NCBI GenBank assembly: GCA_040218145.1
Contig: JAVJQK010000011.1
Span: 1 to 64,000, forward strand
Source of the DNA: Sandaracinaceae bacterium
GTDB taxonomy: Bacteria > Myxococcota_A > Polyangia > Polyangiales > Sandaracinaceae
Length of the DNA: 64,000 nt
Reading direction: 5' to 3'
The position numbers and the translations under genes are program-made. Below, piece by piece: positions 48,785 through 57,352 of this stretch. The notes beneath the pieces were generated by a model. That model searched no databases. It saw only the letters and a program-made list of their open reading frames with translations, and was not told the origin of the DNA. Numbering within the stretch: position 1 is the first letter of the stretch; each line of letters opens with the position of its first letter.

Positions 48785-49657
48785 GTGGATCGCGCCGCAC
48801 GTCTGAGGAGCCTCTGGAGCTGGCTGCCGGTCTTCCGGGTGGTGGCCGAGACCGAGCACCTGCCCACCGCCTCCGAGGTCCTTCACGTCACGGCGTCGAG
48901 CCTGTCGCGCACCGTGCGCCTGCTCGAGGAGGACGTCGGCCAGCGGCTCTTCGAGCGCGAGGGCCGCGGGCTCACGTTGAACCCCGCGGGGGAGGACCTG
49001 CTGCGCGCGGTGCGGGACGCGATGCGGCGGGTCGACGAGGCGCTCCTGCAGCTGGGCCCCGGGCGAATGGTGGGGGAGGTGCGCGTCTCCGTGCCCGGCC
49101 CGTTCGCGCCGATCTACGTGCTGCCCGCCCTCGGGGTGCTCGCCCGGGAACACCCGCGGCTGCACCCGCGGGTCGTGAGCGTGCCCGACCCGGAGGTGGC
49201 GGGCGCGCTCGAGCGGGGGGAGATCGACGTCGCGGTGCTCGAGGCGGCGGCCCCGCGCGACACCCTGAGCCTGAAGACGCTCGCCGAGGTCCCGCACGCG
49301 CTGTGCTGCGGCCCCACCCATCCCCTGGCCGCGCGACGCCGCCCATCGGCGCGCGAGATCGAGGCGCACGTGTTCGTGGCGCCCACCGCGCTCCCGGACG
49401 GCGCGGTGCCGGACCGATGGCCTCCCGAGCTGCCGCGCACGATCGGGCTCTCGGTGCACCAGATGCAGGTCGGCGTGGACGCGTGCGCGTCGGGCGCCTA
49501 CCTGGCCGTCCTGCCCTGGCCCGTGGCGGAGCGCGCGGGGCTCGTGCGCCTGCGGCCGCTCTCGTCGAGCACGCTCTACGTCATGCACCGCCCCACCCTC
49601 GACCCCGAGGGCCGCACCGAGGCGGTGGTCGACGCGCTCCTGAGCGGGCCCGCCTGA
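48785..49657 (+). CDS. LysR-family transcriptional regulator
   Basis: 290 residues. The N-terminal winged HTH is clear: LPVFRVVAETEHLPTASEVLHVTASSLSRTVRLLEEDVGQRLFERE is the LysR signature in order. The effector-binding domain follows (VRVSVPGPFAPIYVLPAL, IDVAVLEA, ALCCGPTHPLA). It should bind the inverted repeat at 48746-48770 and control the divergent lipoprotein gene and itself. The inducer is unknown. GTG 48785 was chosen by homology to LysR N-termini. Confidence 0.88.
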   Translation: MDRAARLRSLWSWLPVFRVVAETEHLPTASEVLHVTASSLSRTVRLLEEDVGQRLFEREGRGLTLNPAGEDLLRAVRDAMRRVDEALLQLGPGRMVGEVRVSVPGPFAPIYVLPALGVLAREHPRLHPRVVSVPDPEVAGALERGEIDVAVLEAAAPRDTLSLKTLAEVPHALCCGPTHPLAARRRPSAREIEAHVFVAPTALPDGAVPDRWPPELPRTIGLSVHQMQVGVDACASGAYLAVLPWPVAERAGLVRLRPLSSSTLYVMHRPTLDPEGRTEAVVDALLSGPA

Positions 49658-49663
49658 TATCCT
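49658..49663 (+). promoter_or_regulatory. Putative -10 (TATCCT) for the AraC-type gene
   Basis: TATCCT, overlapping the LysR stop codon (TGATATCCT), ends 8 nt before ATG 49672; no Shine-Dalgarno. Confidence 0.45.
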
Positions 49664-49671
49664 CGCGGCCG

Positions 49672-50706
49672 ATGCCGCCGCCGATCGCGACGATGCGGAG
49701 CAAGCTGGTGCCGCTCGCGCTCGCATACGCGGCGGAGCGGGGCGTCGACGTGACGGCGCTCGCCGCGGCGCTCGCGATCCCGGACGCCCTGCGCGATCCG
49801 GCGGCCTGGTCGATGGATCGGCCCGCGCTGCCGATCGACCGGGTCGTGACCCTGATGGAGCGACTCTCGGAGGCGCTCGAAGATCCTCGCTTCGGGGAGC
49901 GCCTCGCCGCGTCGCTGCCCCGCGGGGTGTACGGGGTGGTGGAGCTCGCGGCCCGCGCGGCGCCTTCGCTCGGCGCGGCGGCGGAGCGGCTGGTGCGCTA
50001 CCAGCGCCTGATCAACGACGCGGTGGTCTACGGGATCGAGCGGCGCGGAGACACGATCGAGCTCGTCCATCACGTGCCCGGCCGCCCCGACGCGGTGGGC
50101 CGACACGCGAACCTCTTCACCGTCTCGCTGCTCGCACGCCTCTTCCGGGAGCTCGGCGGCGACGCGATGCGACCCGCGGCGATCGAGCTGGCCCACCGCG
50201 AGCCGGCTCCGCTCTCCGCGCTCGCGGAGCGGCTCGACGTCCCGCGCGTCCGTCACGGCGCGGGGCGCAACGCCCTCGTCTACCCCACGGCGGCGATGGA
50301 GCGCCCGGTCCAGGCCGCCGATCCCGCGCTCCTGGCCGTGCTCGACGACTACGCCACCCTGCTGCTCCCCGAGGAGGCGCCCGCGCCGGGCTGGAGTGGA
50401 CGCGCGAGGGCGTGGCTGCGCGGCGCGCTCGCGGGCGGCGCGCCGAGCCTCGCCGACACCGCCCGGCAGCTCGGGACGACCGCGCGCAACCTCCAGCGCC
50501 AGCTCGCGAGCGAGGGCACCAGCCACTCGGAGCTGCTCGAGGGGCTGCGTGAGGCCGAGGCCCGACGGCTGCTCGCCGACACGGAGCTGTCGCTCGGCGA
50601 GGTGACCTTCTTGCTCGGCTACTCGCACCCGCGCGCGCTGGTCCGCGCCTTCGGCCGCTGGACCGGCGAGAGCCCGCAGCGCTGGCGCAGCGCGCTTCGG
50701 GTCTGA
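49672..50706 (+). CDS. AraC-family regulator with Arabinose_bd (OruR/ArgR-type) sensor domain
   Basis: 344 residues. Residues ~20-200 match the Arabinose_bd-type N-terminal domain of OruR/ORF6N-like AraC proteins (RYQRLINDAVVYGIERRGDTIELVHH). The C-terminal HTH_18 is typical: SLADTARQLGTTARNLQRQLASEG, then LSLGEVTFLLGYSHPRALVRAFGRWTGESPQRWR. Likely targets are nearby: the SDR gene begins 83 nt downstream on the same strand. The ligand is unknown. Confidence 0.86.
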   Translation: MPPPIATMRSKLVPLALAYAAERGVDVTALAAALAIPDALRDPAAWSMDRPALPIDRVVTLMERLSEALEDPRFGERLAASLPRGVYGVVELAARAAPSLGAAAERLVRYQRLINDAVVYGIERRGDTIELVHHVPGRPDAVGRHANLFTVSLLARLFRELGGDAMRPAAIELAHREPAPLSALAERLDVPRVRHGAGRNALVYPTAAMERPVQAADPALLAVLDDYATLLLPEEAPAPGWSGRARAWLRGALAGGAPSLADTARQLGTTARNLQRQLASEGTSHSELLEGLREAEARRLLADTELSLGEVTFLLGYSHPRALVRAFGRWTGESPQRWRSALRV

Positions 50707-50789
50707 GGGCGCCTGCGGTCCATCGACACGGCACGAGCGGTCACTGCGTCGCGCCGAGCCGCGATCCACGGTGTGCTCGGGAGGTCGAG

Positions 50790-51584
50790 ATGGAGCTGAA
50801 GAGCAAACACGCGGTCATCACGGGGGCGTCGGCGGGGATCGGGGCGGCGATCGCGACCGCGCTGGCCGAGCGCGGCGCGCGCGTGACGCTGGTGGCCCGG
50901 CGGCGCGAGGCGCTCGAGGGGGTCGCGGCACACATCCGGTCGCGTGGCGGCGAAGCGCAGATCGTGGTGGCCGATCTGGTCGAGGACCCCACCGCCTGGC
51001 TCGACGTCGCGCGGGGCGGCTTCGGTCCGATCGACGTGCTCGTGAACAACGCCGGGGTGCAGGTCATCGCGCCGACCGAGCGCGTGGACGCCGCGCGGGG
51101 CGAGCGCTCGCTGACGCTCAACCTGGTGGCGCCGCTCCGCCTGATCACCACGCTGCTCCCGGAGATGCTCGCGCGTGGGGAGGGCGCGATCGTCAACGTC
51201 GCGTCTATGGCGTCACTCGCACCGACCCCGGGCATGACCTACTACAACGCCGGCAAGTGCGGCCTGGCCGGCGCCTCCGAGGCGCTGCGGGGCGAGCTCC
51301 GTGGACGCGGCGTGCACGTCTCGACCGTGTACCCGGGCATCATCGACACCGACATGGCCACCGCCGGACTGGCGGCCTACGAGCCCTCGGCCGCGCTCCG
51401 CGCGCAGCCGATCGGTCGACCGCAGACCCTGGCCCGCCACGTCGTGCGCGCCGTCGAGCGCGACCGCGCCCGGGTGATCTACCCGCGGCTCAACTCGCTC
51501 GCGCGCTGGTTCCCTGGCGTCACGCGCTGGGTGATGGATCGGTTCGCGCCGCGCCCCCGACCGCCAGCGCTCGCAAGCTCCTGA
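50790..51584 (+). CDS. Short-chain dehydrogenase/reductase
   Basis: 264 residues, classical [11 protein letters not shown] is the NAD(P)-binding TGxxxGxG; NNAG is present in VLVNNAGVQ; the catalytic Ser lies in [10 protein letters not shown] and the Tyr-Lys pair in [15 protein letters not shown] follows. VARRR after the second strand suggests NADP preference. The substrate is unknown. GGGAGG lies 6 nt before the ATG. It may belong with the AraC regulator upstream. Confidence 0.87.
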   Translation: MELKSKHAVITGASAGIGAAIATALAERGARVTLVARRREALEGVAAHIRSRGGEAQIVVADLVEDPTAWLDVARGGFGPIDVLVNNAGVQVIAPTERVDAARGERSLTLNLVAPLRLITTLLPEMLARGEGAIVNVASMASLAPTPGMTYYNAGKCGLAGASEALRGELRGRGVHVSTVYPGIIDTDMATAGLAAYEPSAALRAQPIGRPQTLARHVVRAVERDRARVIYPRLNSLARWFPGVTRWVMDRFAPRPRPPALASS

Positions 51585-51651
51585 GCCGCGTCGGTGTCCT
51601 CGTGGAAGGCGTGGACTTCTCCTCCGATCCCGCCGACCCTACGCGTCCGCC

Positions 51652-53103
51652 ATGGACCTCGACGTCGTCATGCTGTCGCGCCTGCAGTTCGCGCTGACGA
51701 TCATGGTCCACTACCTCTTCCCGCCGCTCTCGATCGGGCTCGGCGCGCAGATGGTGCTGATGGAGGGCGCGTTCCTCCGTACGAAGGATCCGCGCTGGGA
51801 GGCGCTCGCGCGCTTCTTCACCAAGCTCTTCGCCGTCAACTTCGCGGTCGGCGTCGCGACGGGCATCGTGATGGAGTTCGAGTTCGGGACCAACTGGGCG
51901 ACCTACTCGCGCTTCGTCGGCGACGTCTTCGGCTCCGCGCTCGCCTCCGAGGGCATCTTCGCGTTCTTCCTGGAGAGCGGCTTCCTCGCGGTGCTGGTCT
52001 TCGGGTGGGACCGCGTGGGCCCGAAGATGCACTTCTTCTCCACGCTGATGGTCTTCACCGGCTCGGTCTTCTCGAGCGTGTGGATCGTGATCGCCAACAG
52101 CTGGATGCACACCCCGGCCGGCTTCCACCTGGTCACCGAGGGCGACCGCACCCGGGCCGAGATCACCGACTTCTGGGCGATGGTCTTCAACCCCTCGGCC
52201 ATGCACCGGCTCGGCCACGTGCTCCTGGGCGCGTTCATCCTCGGCGCCTTCTTCGTGATGAGCATCTCCGCCTACTACCTGCTGAAGCGGCGCCACGAGG
52301 AGCTGGCCAGGCGCTCGTTCACGGTGGGGCTCGTCTTCGCGGCCGTCTCCTCGCTCCTCATCCTCGTCAGCGGGCACTCCCAGGCGGTCGCGGTGGCGGA
52401 GAACCAGCCCGCGAAGCTCGCCGCCTTCGAGGGGCACTGGCGCACCGGCGAGGGGCCGACCGACCTCTACGCCATCGGCTGGCCGGACGAGGAGGCGGAG
52501 GAGGTGCGCTTCGGCGTCGCCATGCCCGGCATGCTGACGTTCCTCGTGCACGGTGACTTCTCCACCCCGGTCGAGGGGCTGGACCAGACCCCCGCCGACG
52601 CGCGGCCGCCCGTGGTGATCCCGTTTCTGACCTACCACGTGATGGTCGGGCTCGGGATGTACTTCATCGGGCTGACCCTGCTCGGCCTCTTCCTGCTCTG
52701 GCGCAAGACGCTCTTCCAGCGGCGGTGGCTGCTGTGGCTCTTCGTGCTGAGCGTGCCGGCCCCGTACATCGCCAACCAGGCCGGCTGGGTCGCGACCGAG
52801 GTCGGGCGTCAGCCCTGGGTCGTCTACGGCCTCCTGCGCACGACCGACGCCGTCTCGAAGTCGATCGCGGGCGAGGAGGTGCTCGGCTCGATCCTGCTCT
52901 TCGGGTTCATCTACCTCGCCCTGTTCGCGCTCTGGCTCGTGGTGATGAACGAGAAGATCCAGCACGGCCCGGAGGACCCGGCGGAGCTCGCCACGCCGGA
53001 GACGACGACGCAGTCGGATCTCCTGAAGGCGGCGTCGCGGCTCAGCGGGCCGAGCTCTCCCTACTCGCTCACCCACAGCGAAGGCGAGGAGGAGGAGCCC
53101 TGA
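51652..53103 (+). CDS. cydA: Cytochrome bd-type quinol oxidase subunit I
   Basis: 483 residues with ~9 membrane helices. [12 protein letters not shown] carries the b595 ligand (His20). MHRLGH carries the conserved mid-protein His. The quinol-binding segment [23 protein letters not shown] is followed by a short Q-loop. [13 protein letters not shown] is the conserved region near the C-terminal part of the oxidase. The length is shorter than E. coli CydA (522), as expected for the short-Q-loop (CIO-like) class. It oxidises quinol and reduces O2 with high affinity. The stop overlaps the cydB start by one base. Confidence 0.95.
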   Translation: MDLDVVMLSRLQFALTIMVHYLFPPLSIGLGAQMVLMEGAFLRTKDPRWEALARFFTKLFAVNFAVGVATGIVMEFEFGTNWATYSRFVGDVFGSALASEGIFAFFLESGFLAVLVFGWDRVGPKMHFFSTLMVFTGSVFSSVWIVIANSWMHTPAGFHLVTEGDRTRAEITDFWAMVFNPSAMHRLGHVLLGAFILGAFFVMSISAYYLLKRRHEELARRSFTVGLVFAAVSSLLILVSGHSQAVAVAENQPAKLAAFEGHWRTGEGPTDLYAIGWPDEEAEEVRFGVAMPGMLTFLVHGDFSTPVEGLDQTPADARPPVVIPFLTYHVMVGLGMYFIGLTLLGLFLLWRKTLFQRRWLLWLFVLSVPAPYIANQAGWVATEVGRQPWVVYGLLRTTDAVSKSIAGEEVLGSILLFGFIYLALFALWLVVMNEKIQHGPEDPAELATPETTTQSDLLKAASRLSGPSSPYSLTHSEGEEEEP

Positions 53104-54116
53104 TGGATCTGCCCACCTTCTGGTTCCTGCTCATCGGCGTGCTCCTGACGGGCTACGCGATCCTCGACGGCTTCGATCTCGGCGTCGGCATCATTCACCC
53201 ATTCGTGCGCAGAGAGACCGAGAAGCGGCTCGCCATCAACAGCATCGGCCCGCTCTGGGACGGCAACGAGGTGTGGCTCGTGACCTTCGGCGGCGCGCTC
53301 TTCGCCGCGTTCCCGGAGGCGTACGCGACGATCCTGAGCGGCATGTACTTCCCGGTCATCGTGCTGCTCTTCAGCCTCATCGGGCGCGCCGTGAGCATCG
53401 AGTTCCGCTCCAAGCGGCCGTCGAAGCTCTGGCGCGGCTACTGGGACTTCTCGTTCTTCCTGTCGAGCTTCAGCGTCGTCTTCCTCTTCGGTCTCGCGGC
53501 GGGGAACGCCATGCGAGGCCTGCCGCTGGACGCGGCGCACGAGCACGTCGGCAGCACCCTGGGGCTGCTCGGCCTCTACCCGATCGCGGTGGGCCTCTTC
53601 GCGGTGTGCGCCGCGGCGATGCACGGCTCGATCTTCCTCTACCTCAAGACCGAGGGCGCGCTGCAGGAGCGCATCCACGGCTGGATGTGGCGCACCTTCT
53701 TCGTCTTCCTCGCCGCCTACGTCGCGGTGACCGGGCTGACCCTCCTCGAGGTCCCACACGCGACGGACAACTTCGCGCGCTGGCCCGCCGCCTGGATCGT
53801 CGTGGGGTTGAACGTGCTCGCCATCGCGAACATCCCGCGCGCCATTCATCAGGGCAAGCCGGGCTACGCGTTCGTCTCGAGCTGCTGCACCATCGCCGCG
53901 CTCGTCTTCCTCTTCGGCATGGCCCTGTTCCCCCACCTCGTCGTCTCCACCGGCCCCGGCCCCGGCCTCACCATCGGGAACGCCGCCTCCAGCCGCGACA
54001 CCCTCGGCCTGATGGCCATCATCGCCGCGATCGGCATGCCCTTCGTGCTCACCTACACCGGCATCGTCTACTGGGTCTTCCGCGGCAAGGTGAAGCTTGG
54101 CAAGTTCTCCTACTGA
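53103..54116 (+). CDS. cydB: Cytochrome bd-type quinol oxidase subunit II
   Basis: 337 residues with ~8 helices. The start [29 protein letters not shown] and GPLWDGNEVWLVTFGGALFAAFP are diagnostic for CydB. The gene begins within TGATG of the cydA stop, so the two are translationally coupled. No cydX/ybgT-type short ORF, cydDC or regulator is apparent downstream; a hairpin lies 33 nt after the stop. Confidence 0.95.
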   Translation: MDLPTFWFLLIGVLLTGYAILDGFDLGVGIIHPFVRRETEKRLAINSIGPLWDGNEVWLVTFGGALFAAFPEAYATILSGMYFPVIVLLFSLIGRAVSIEFRSKRPSKLWRGYWDFSFFLSSFSVVFLFGLAAGNAMRGLPLDAAHEHVGSTLGLLGLYPIAVGLFAVCAAAMHGSIFLYLKTEGALQERIHGWMWRTFFVFLAAYVAVTGLTLLEVPHATDNFARWPAAWIVVGLNVLAIANIPRAIHQGKPGYAFVSSCCTIAALVFLFGMALFPHLVVSTGPGPGLTIGNAASSRDTLGLMAIIAAIGMPFVLTYTGIVYWVFRGKVKLGKFSY

Positions 54117-54148
54117 CCTGCGTCCAGCCCCTCCAAGAAAAGATAGGC

Positions 54149-54183
54149 CGGCGCCCCGACCTCTCGAAGAAGCCGGGGCGCCG
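54149..54183. terminator. Hairpin between cydB and the convergent lipoprotein gene
   Basis: Perfect 10-bp stem CGGCGCCCCG / CGGGGCGCCG with a 15-nt loop, located between two convergent genes. There is no U-run on either side (TGTGTGTG follows), so it would be a non-canonical or Rho-assisted bidirectional terminator. Confidence 0.55.
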
Positions 54184-54236
54184 TGTGTGTGTGGATGATG
54201 GATGGTGGGCGCGTCTCACGACGCTCGAAGCTCAGA

Positions 54237-54965
54237 TCACCAGCCGGGGTGGCCGCCGCCGCCTCCGGAGTGACCGCCGCCGCTGCCCGAGTGGCCGCCG
54301 CTGCCCGAGTGGCCGCCGCCGCTCCCGCCCGAGCTACCCGAGCCGCCACCGCTCGAGCCGCCGCCTTCACCGGAGCCTCCCGAGCCGCCGCCCGAGGTGC
54401 CCGGGTCGAAGGACGGGGGCGGATCGTCCCCCGGATCCGTGGGATCGGGCGGGGCGTAGGGCTCGAGGGTGCCGCCGCCGAGCCAGCGGGGGTCCACGAA
54501 TCCCGCCTCTGTGTGGGCGTCGGTGGCGGCGCCGCAGCCGCTGCAGATCACCGCGCCGTCGGTGCACGTGAAGCACGTGGGTTGGCAGTCCTCCTGCTCG
54601 TTCGCGAGCTCGGCGATCGCGTCGCGTAGGATGACCTCGTCGAGGCCCACCGCGATGAAGCGGCTCTCCACCTCGCTCAGATCCTGGCCCGCGGACCACG
54701 TCTCGTACCGCATCGCCTGGCCGTTCGGGCAGACGAGCACCACGCGGTCCAGCGACTGCGCGGCGCGGTCGAACAAGGCCCCTCGAGACGGATCGCTCAG
54801 GTCCACCCAGAGCTCCGCGTCGGGCTCGAGCGCCTCGAAGCGCGCCTCGTCGATGCGCTCCACGGACGTCCCGACGTCGCTCGCGCAGCCTCCCGCCAGC
54901 ACGCCCATCGAAGCGGCGACTCCGAGCCAAATGTGCCACCCTCGGGCGGCTCTCACCTTCTGCAT
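54237..54965 (-). CDS. Lipoprotein with Gly/Ser/His-rich C-terminal tail
   Basis: 242 residues. Signal WHIWLGVAASMGVLAGGCAS has lipobox AGGC. Residues ~40-130 form a folded region with CPNG and 'GLDEVILRDAIAELANEQED'. A Cys cluster CQPTCFTCTDGAVICSGCG follows. The last ~70 residues are low-complexity Gly/Ser with five His (GGHSGSGG type) and end in HPGW. The His/Gly tail could bind metal; the Cys cluster could bind Zn or form disulfides. GGAGGAGGG lies 6 nt before the ATG. Function is unknown. Confidence 0.75.
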   Translation of the reverse strand: MQKVRAARGWHIWLGVAASMGVLAGGCASDVGTSVERIDEARFEALEPDAELWVDLSDPSRGALFDRAAQSLDRVVLVCPNGQAMRYETWSAGQDLSEVESRFIAVGLDEVILRDAIAELANEQEDCQPTCFTCTDGAVICSGCGAATDAHTEAGFVDPRWLGGGTLEPYAPPDPTDPGDDPPPSFDPGTSGGGSGGSGEGGGSSGGGSGSSGGSGGGHSGSGGHSGSGGGHSGGGGGHPGW

Positions 54966-55093
54966 GCGTCCCTCCTCCTTCTGTTCTCGACCGCTCCAGC
55001 CTGGTCGGGCACAGATCGGGATGCGCGTCGAAAAGCGGGAGCCCCCGCCGAAAGATGGGTCGCCCCCAGTCGAAAAGACGCGCCGGAGAGAGA

Positions 55094-56440
55094 GTGAGCA
55101 AGAAAGACGGTTCCACCGCGCAGGTCTTCGAGCTGTTGATGAGCTTCGCCGAAGCGCTCGGCATCGATGGTGACAAGGACCTCGCCCAGCTCGTCGGCGT
55201 CAGCCCCGAGACGGTCCAGAACTGGCGCAAGGGAGCCGTCGGGGAGCTGAAGCCCGCCAAGCTCGAGCAGGTGAAGCGCGCCTTGTCGTCCCGGGTGGCG
55301 AGCCTCCGCGAGTGGGCGGGCGCGGGCGACCTCGACCTCGAGGGCGGCATCACCCACCTCGACGTCGCCCCCGAGGCGAGCCCCTCCGATCTCCAGCGGC
55401 AGCTGCGCGATCGGATGCACTACGACTACCTGGGCCACCGCTTCCTCTACTTCGAGCCGCAGGGCGCGCTCGCGTGGGAGAACCTCATCGGCGGCGGCTA
55501 CGAGCAGGAGACCTGGCTCAACGGCGTGCGGATGTGCGCGCAGCAGTGGCTGGAGACCGGTCGCAACAAGGACGGCACGGCGAAGGGCCCCATCGCGTCG
55601 AGCCTCGCGCTCGGCCGGCGCGGACGCACGCGCGGCCTCGACGTGATCAGCCTCGGGCCCGGCGAGGGCTCGAAGGAGGTCGAGGTGCTCGGCGCGCTCG
55701 AGGAGGCCGAGGCCAAGAACGACCCCCTCCCCTGGCGCTCGATGACCCTGGTCGACGTCTCGATCTCGCTCCTGCTGCGCGCCGCCCTCAACGCGCGCCG
55801 TCGCGTCGTGAACCTCCCCTTCGAGCGCTCCCGCGTCTTCGCGATCTGCTCGGACTTCGAGGAGGGCCCGCTCGACTTCGCTCGCCGCCTGCCGAGCAGC
55901 CGCAACGAGGACGACGCCAGCCGTCGCCTCGTGCTCGTGCTCGGGAACGTCTTCGGCAACGTGCGACACGAGGACACGTTCGTTCGACAGAAGCTCAACT
56001 TTTTGACACGACCCGGCGACCTCCTCTGGCTGGAGGTCGGCCTGCGCGCGGAGAAGGTCGAGCTCGACCCGGTCTATCGGCTCACCCAGAAGTCCTCGAC
56101 GGAGACGGCGGCCGAGACCAACCGGCGCCTCCTGCTCGAGGGCCCCTACCGGCGATGGGAGGCGGCGCTGGGGCGCAAGCCGACGAACATCGAGCTGCGC
56201 GTCTGGGTGCGCGAGGACGACGACTCCTCCTCCATCCCGGGCTCCTACAACTTCTGCCACGACATCGTGCTCGAGCAGGAGCGCCGGGCCCTGACCATGC
56301 TCTACAGCCGCCGCTACGATCTCGAGGGTCTCAGCCGCTGGCTCGAGCCGCGCGGCTACGTCGTCGAGCGCATCGAGAAGGTCTCCGACACCCGCCGCGT
56401 CGACCGCGTCGCCCACCTGCTGCTCCGGCGCACGGACTGA
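55094..56440 (+). CDS. HTH domain fused to EgtD-like SAM methyltransferase
   Basis: 448 residues from GTG 55094 (GGAGAGAGA just upstream; an ATG at 55055 is an alternative). Residues ~10-60 look like a Cro/XRE-type helix-turn-helix (DKDLAQLVGVSPETVQNWRKGAVGELKPAKLEQV). Residues ~110-448 resemble Methyltransf_33, the histidine N-alpha-methyltransferase EgtD family: DVISLGPGEGSKEVEVL (motif I), VDVSISLLLRA, LGNVFGNVRHEDTF (the GNxxGN motif), GDLLWLEVGLR and FCHDIVLEQER. EgtD trimethylates histidine for ergothioneine. The DNA-binding-like domain and lack of a nearby egtB suggest another substrate. Confidence 0.78.
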   Translation: MSKKDGSTAQVFELLMSFAEALGIDGDKDLAQLVGVSPETVQNWRKGAVGELKPAKLEQVKRALSSRVASLREWAGAGDLDLEGGITHLDVAPEASPSDLQRQLRDRMHYDYLGHRFLYFEPQGALAWENLIGGGYEQETWLNGVRMCAQQWLETGRNKDGTAKGPIASSLALGRRGRTRGLDVISLGPGEGSKEVEVLGALEEAEAKNDPLPWRSMTLVDVSISLLLRAALNARRRVVNLPFERSRVFAICSDFEEGPLDFARRLPSSRNEDDASRRLVLVLGNVFGNVRHEDTFVRQKLNFLTRPGDLLWLEVGLRAEKVELDPVYRLTQKSSTETAAETNRRLLLEGPYRRWEAALGRKPTNIELRVWVREDDDSSSIPGSYNFCHDIVLEQERRALTMLYSRRYDLEGLSRWLEPRGYVVERIEKVSDTRRVDRVAHLLLRRTD

Positions 56441-56446
56441 GCGCTC

Positions 56447-57352
56447 TCACTCGTCGGGCGCGGGCCGCGCGGTGACCAGCAGGCCGTTGATGGTCGCGCG
56501 GTAGGCCACGACGCTGAGGGCGCGTGTGTCGCTCTTGACCACCAGCGAGGTCGAGTAGCCCCCGTCGAGACCGAGCGCCTCGCGGGCTGACACGCCCCCC
56601 TCGGACGCGGGCCGGGTCAGCAGCGTCGCCCACTCGCCGAGGGTGGGCCCGGTCCGGGTGGAGTCCGGTCCCAGCTCGATGCGCGCGGCGCCTTCGCTCA
56701 ACACGGCGCGCTCGTCGAACGCCACCGCCAGGTGAACGGCGCCGTCCTCGTCGATGGCCACCGCGCTGCGGGCGGCGCGACGGTTGGACGCGGCGGCGCT
56801 GACCACGCTCGCGCCCGCGTCGACGATGCGATCGACGCTCTGGAGCGCCTCGCGGATGGACGGCGAGGGATGGAAATCGTCGCGGTGCACCACGCGGGCG
56901 CGATCCCCGTCGACGAAGAACACGCCCGAGCCGCCCCGCTCGGTGAGCGGGGCTCGATCTTCACCCCCGGTGCGGACCAGCCCCATGGGCGCGCCGTGCG
57001 AGTCGTAGAAGCCTCCGTCGATCGCCGCGAAGGGTCGCGGCGGGGAGCGCTCCGCGAGGATCGCGTCGAGCGGGCGCGGCCCTTCGCTCGGCACGACCGT
57101 CACGTGACGGCCCGCCCCCAAAGAGAACGAGGCGACCACCACGCGGCCCGACCAGCCCTCGGCTTCCACCCGCCGGACCGACAAGGTCAGGATCGAATCG
57201 CGGGCGCGGACCGTCTCCTCGACGCGCGGCGTCTCCGGCGTGGGCGGCGTGGGCGACGCGGGCGGCGCGGACGGCTCGCAGGCGACCAGGATGAGCGCGA
57301 GGATCGAGAGGCGCATCGACCGGGAGGAGACGCGGGAGGGCGGTCGCCTCAT
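56447..57352 (-). CDS. Phosphodiester glycosidase (NAGPA) family lipoprotein
   Basis: 301 residues. The N-terminus MRRPPSRVSSRSMRLSILALILVAC has a long Arg-rich n-region and lipobox LVAC. The mature domain matches the NAGPA/exopolysaccharide-like fold: AAIDGGFYDSHGAPMGLVRTGGE, GVFFVDGDRARVVHRDDF, ALGLDGGYSTSLVVKSD (conserved LDGGxSS-type loop). The family cleaves GlcNAc-1-phosphodiesters. The ATG overlaps the kinase stop (ATGA), so both are made from one mRNA. A second ATG at 57316 would give a shorter signal peptide. Confidence 0.83.
   Translation of the reverse strand: MRRPPSRVSSRSMRLSILALILVACEPSAPPASPTPPTPETPRVEETVRARDSILTLSVRRVEAEGWSGRVVVASFSLGAGRHVTVVPSEGPRPLDAILAERSPPRPFAAIDGGFYDSHGAPMGLVRTGGEDRAPLTERGGSGVFFVDGDRARVVHRDDFHPSPSIREALQSVDRIVDAGASVVSAAASNRRAARSAVAIDEDGAVHLAVAFDERAVLSEGAARIELGPDSTRTGPTLGEWATLLTRPASEGGVSAREALGLDGGYSTSLVVKSDTRALSVVAYRATINGLLVTARPAPDE

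Noticed and set aside
54160-54236. Canonical rho-independent terminator for cydAB
   Set aside because: The stem is strong but there is no U-run, so it is recorded only as a possible non-canonical terminator.
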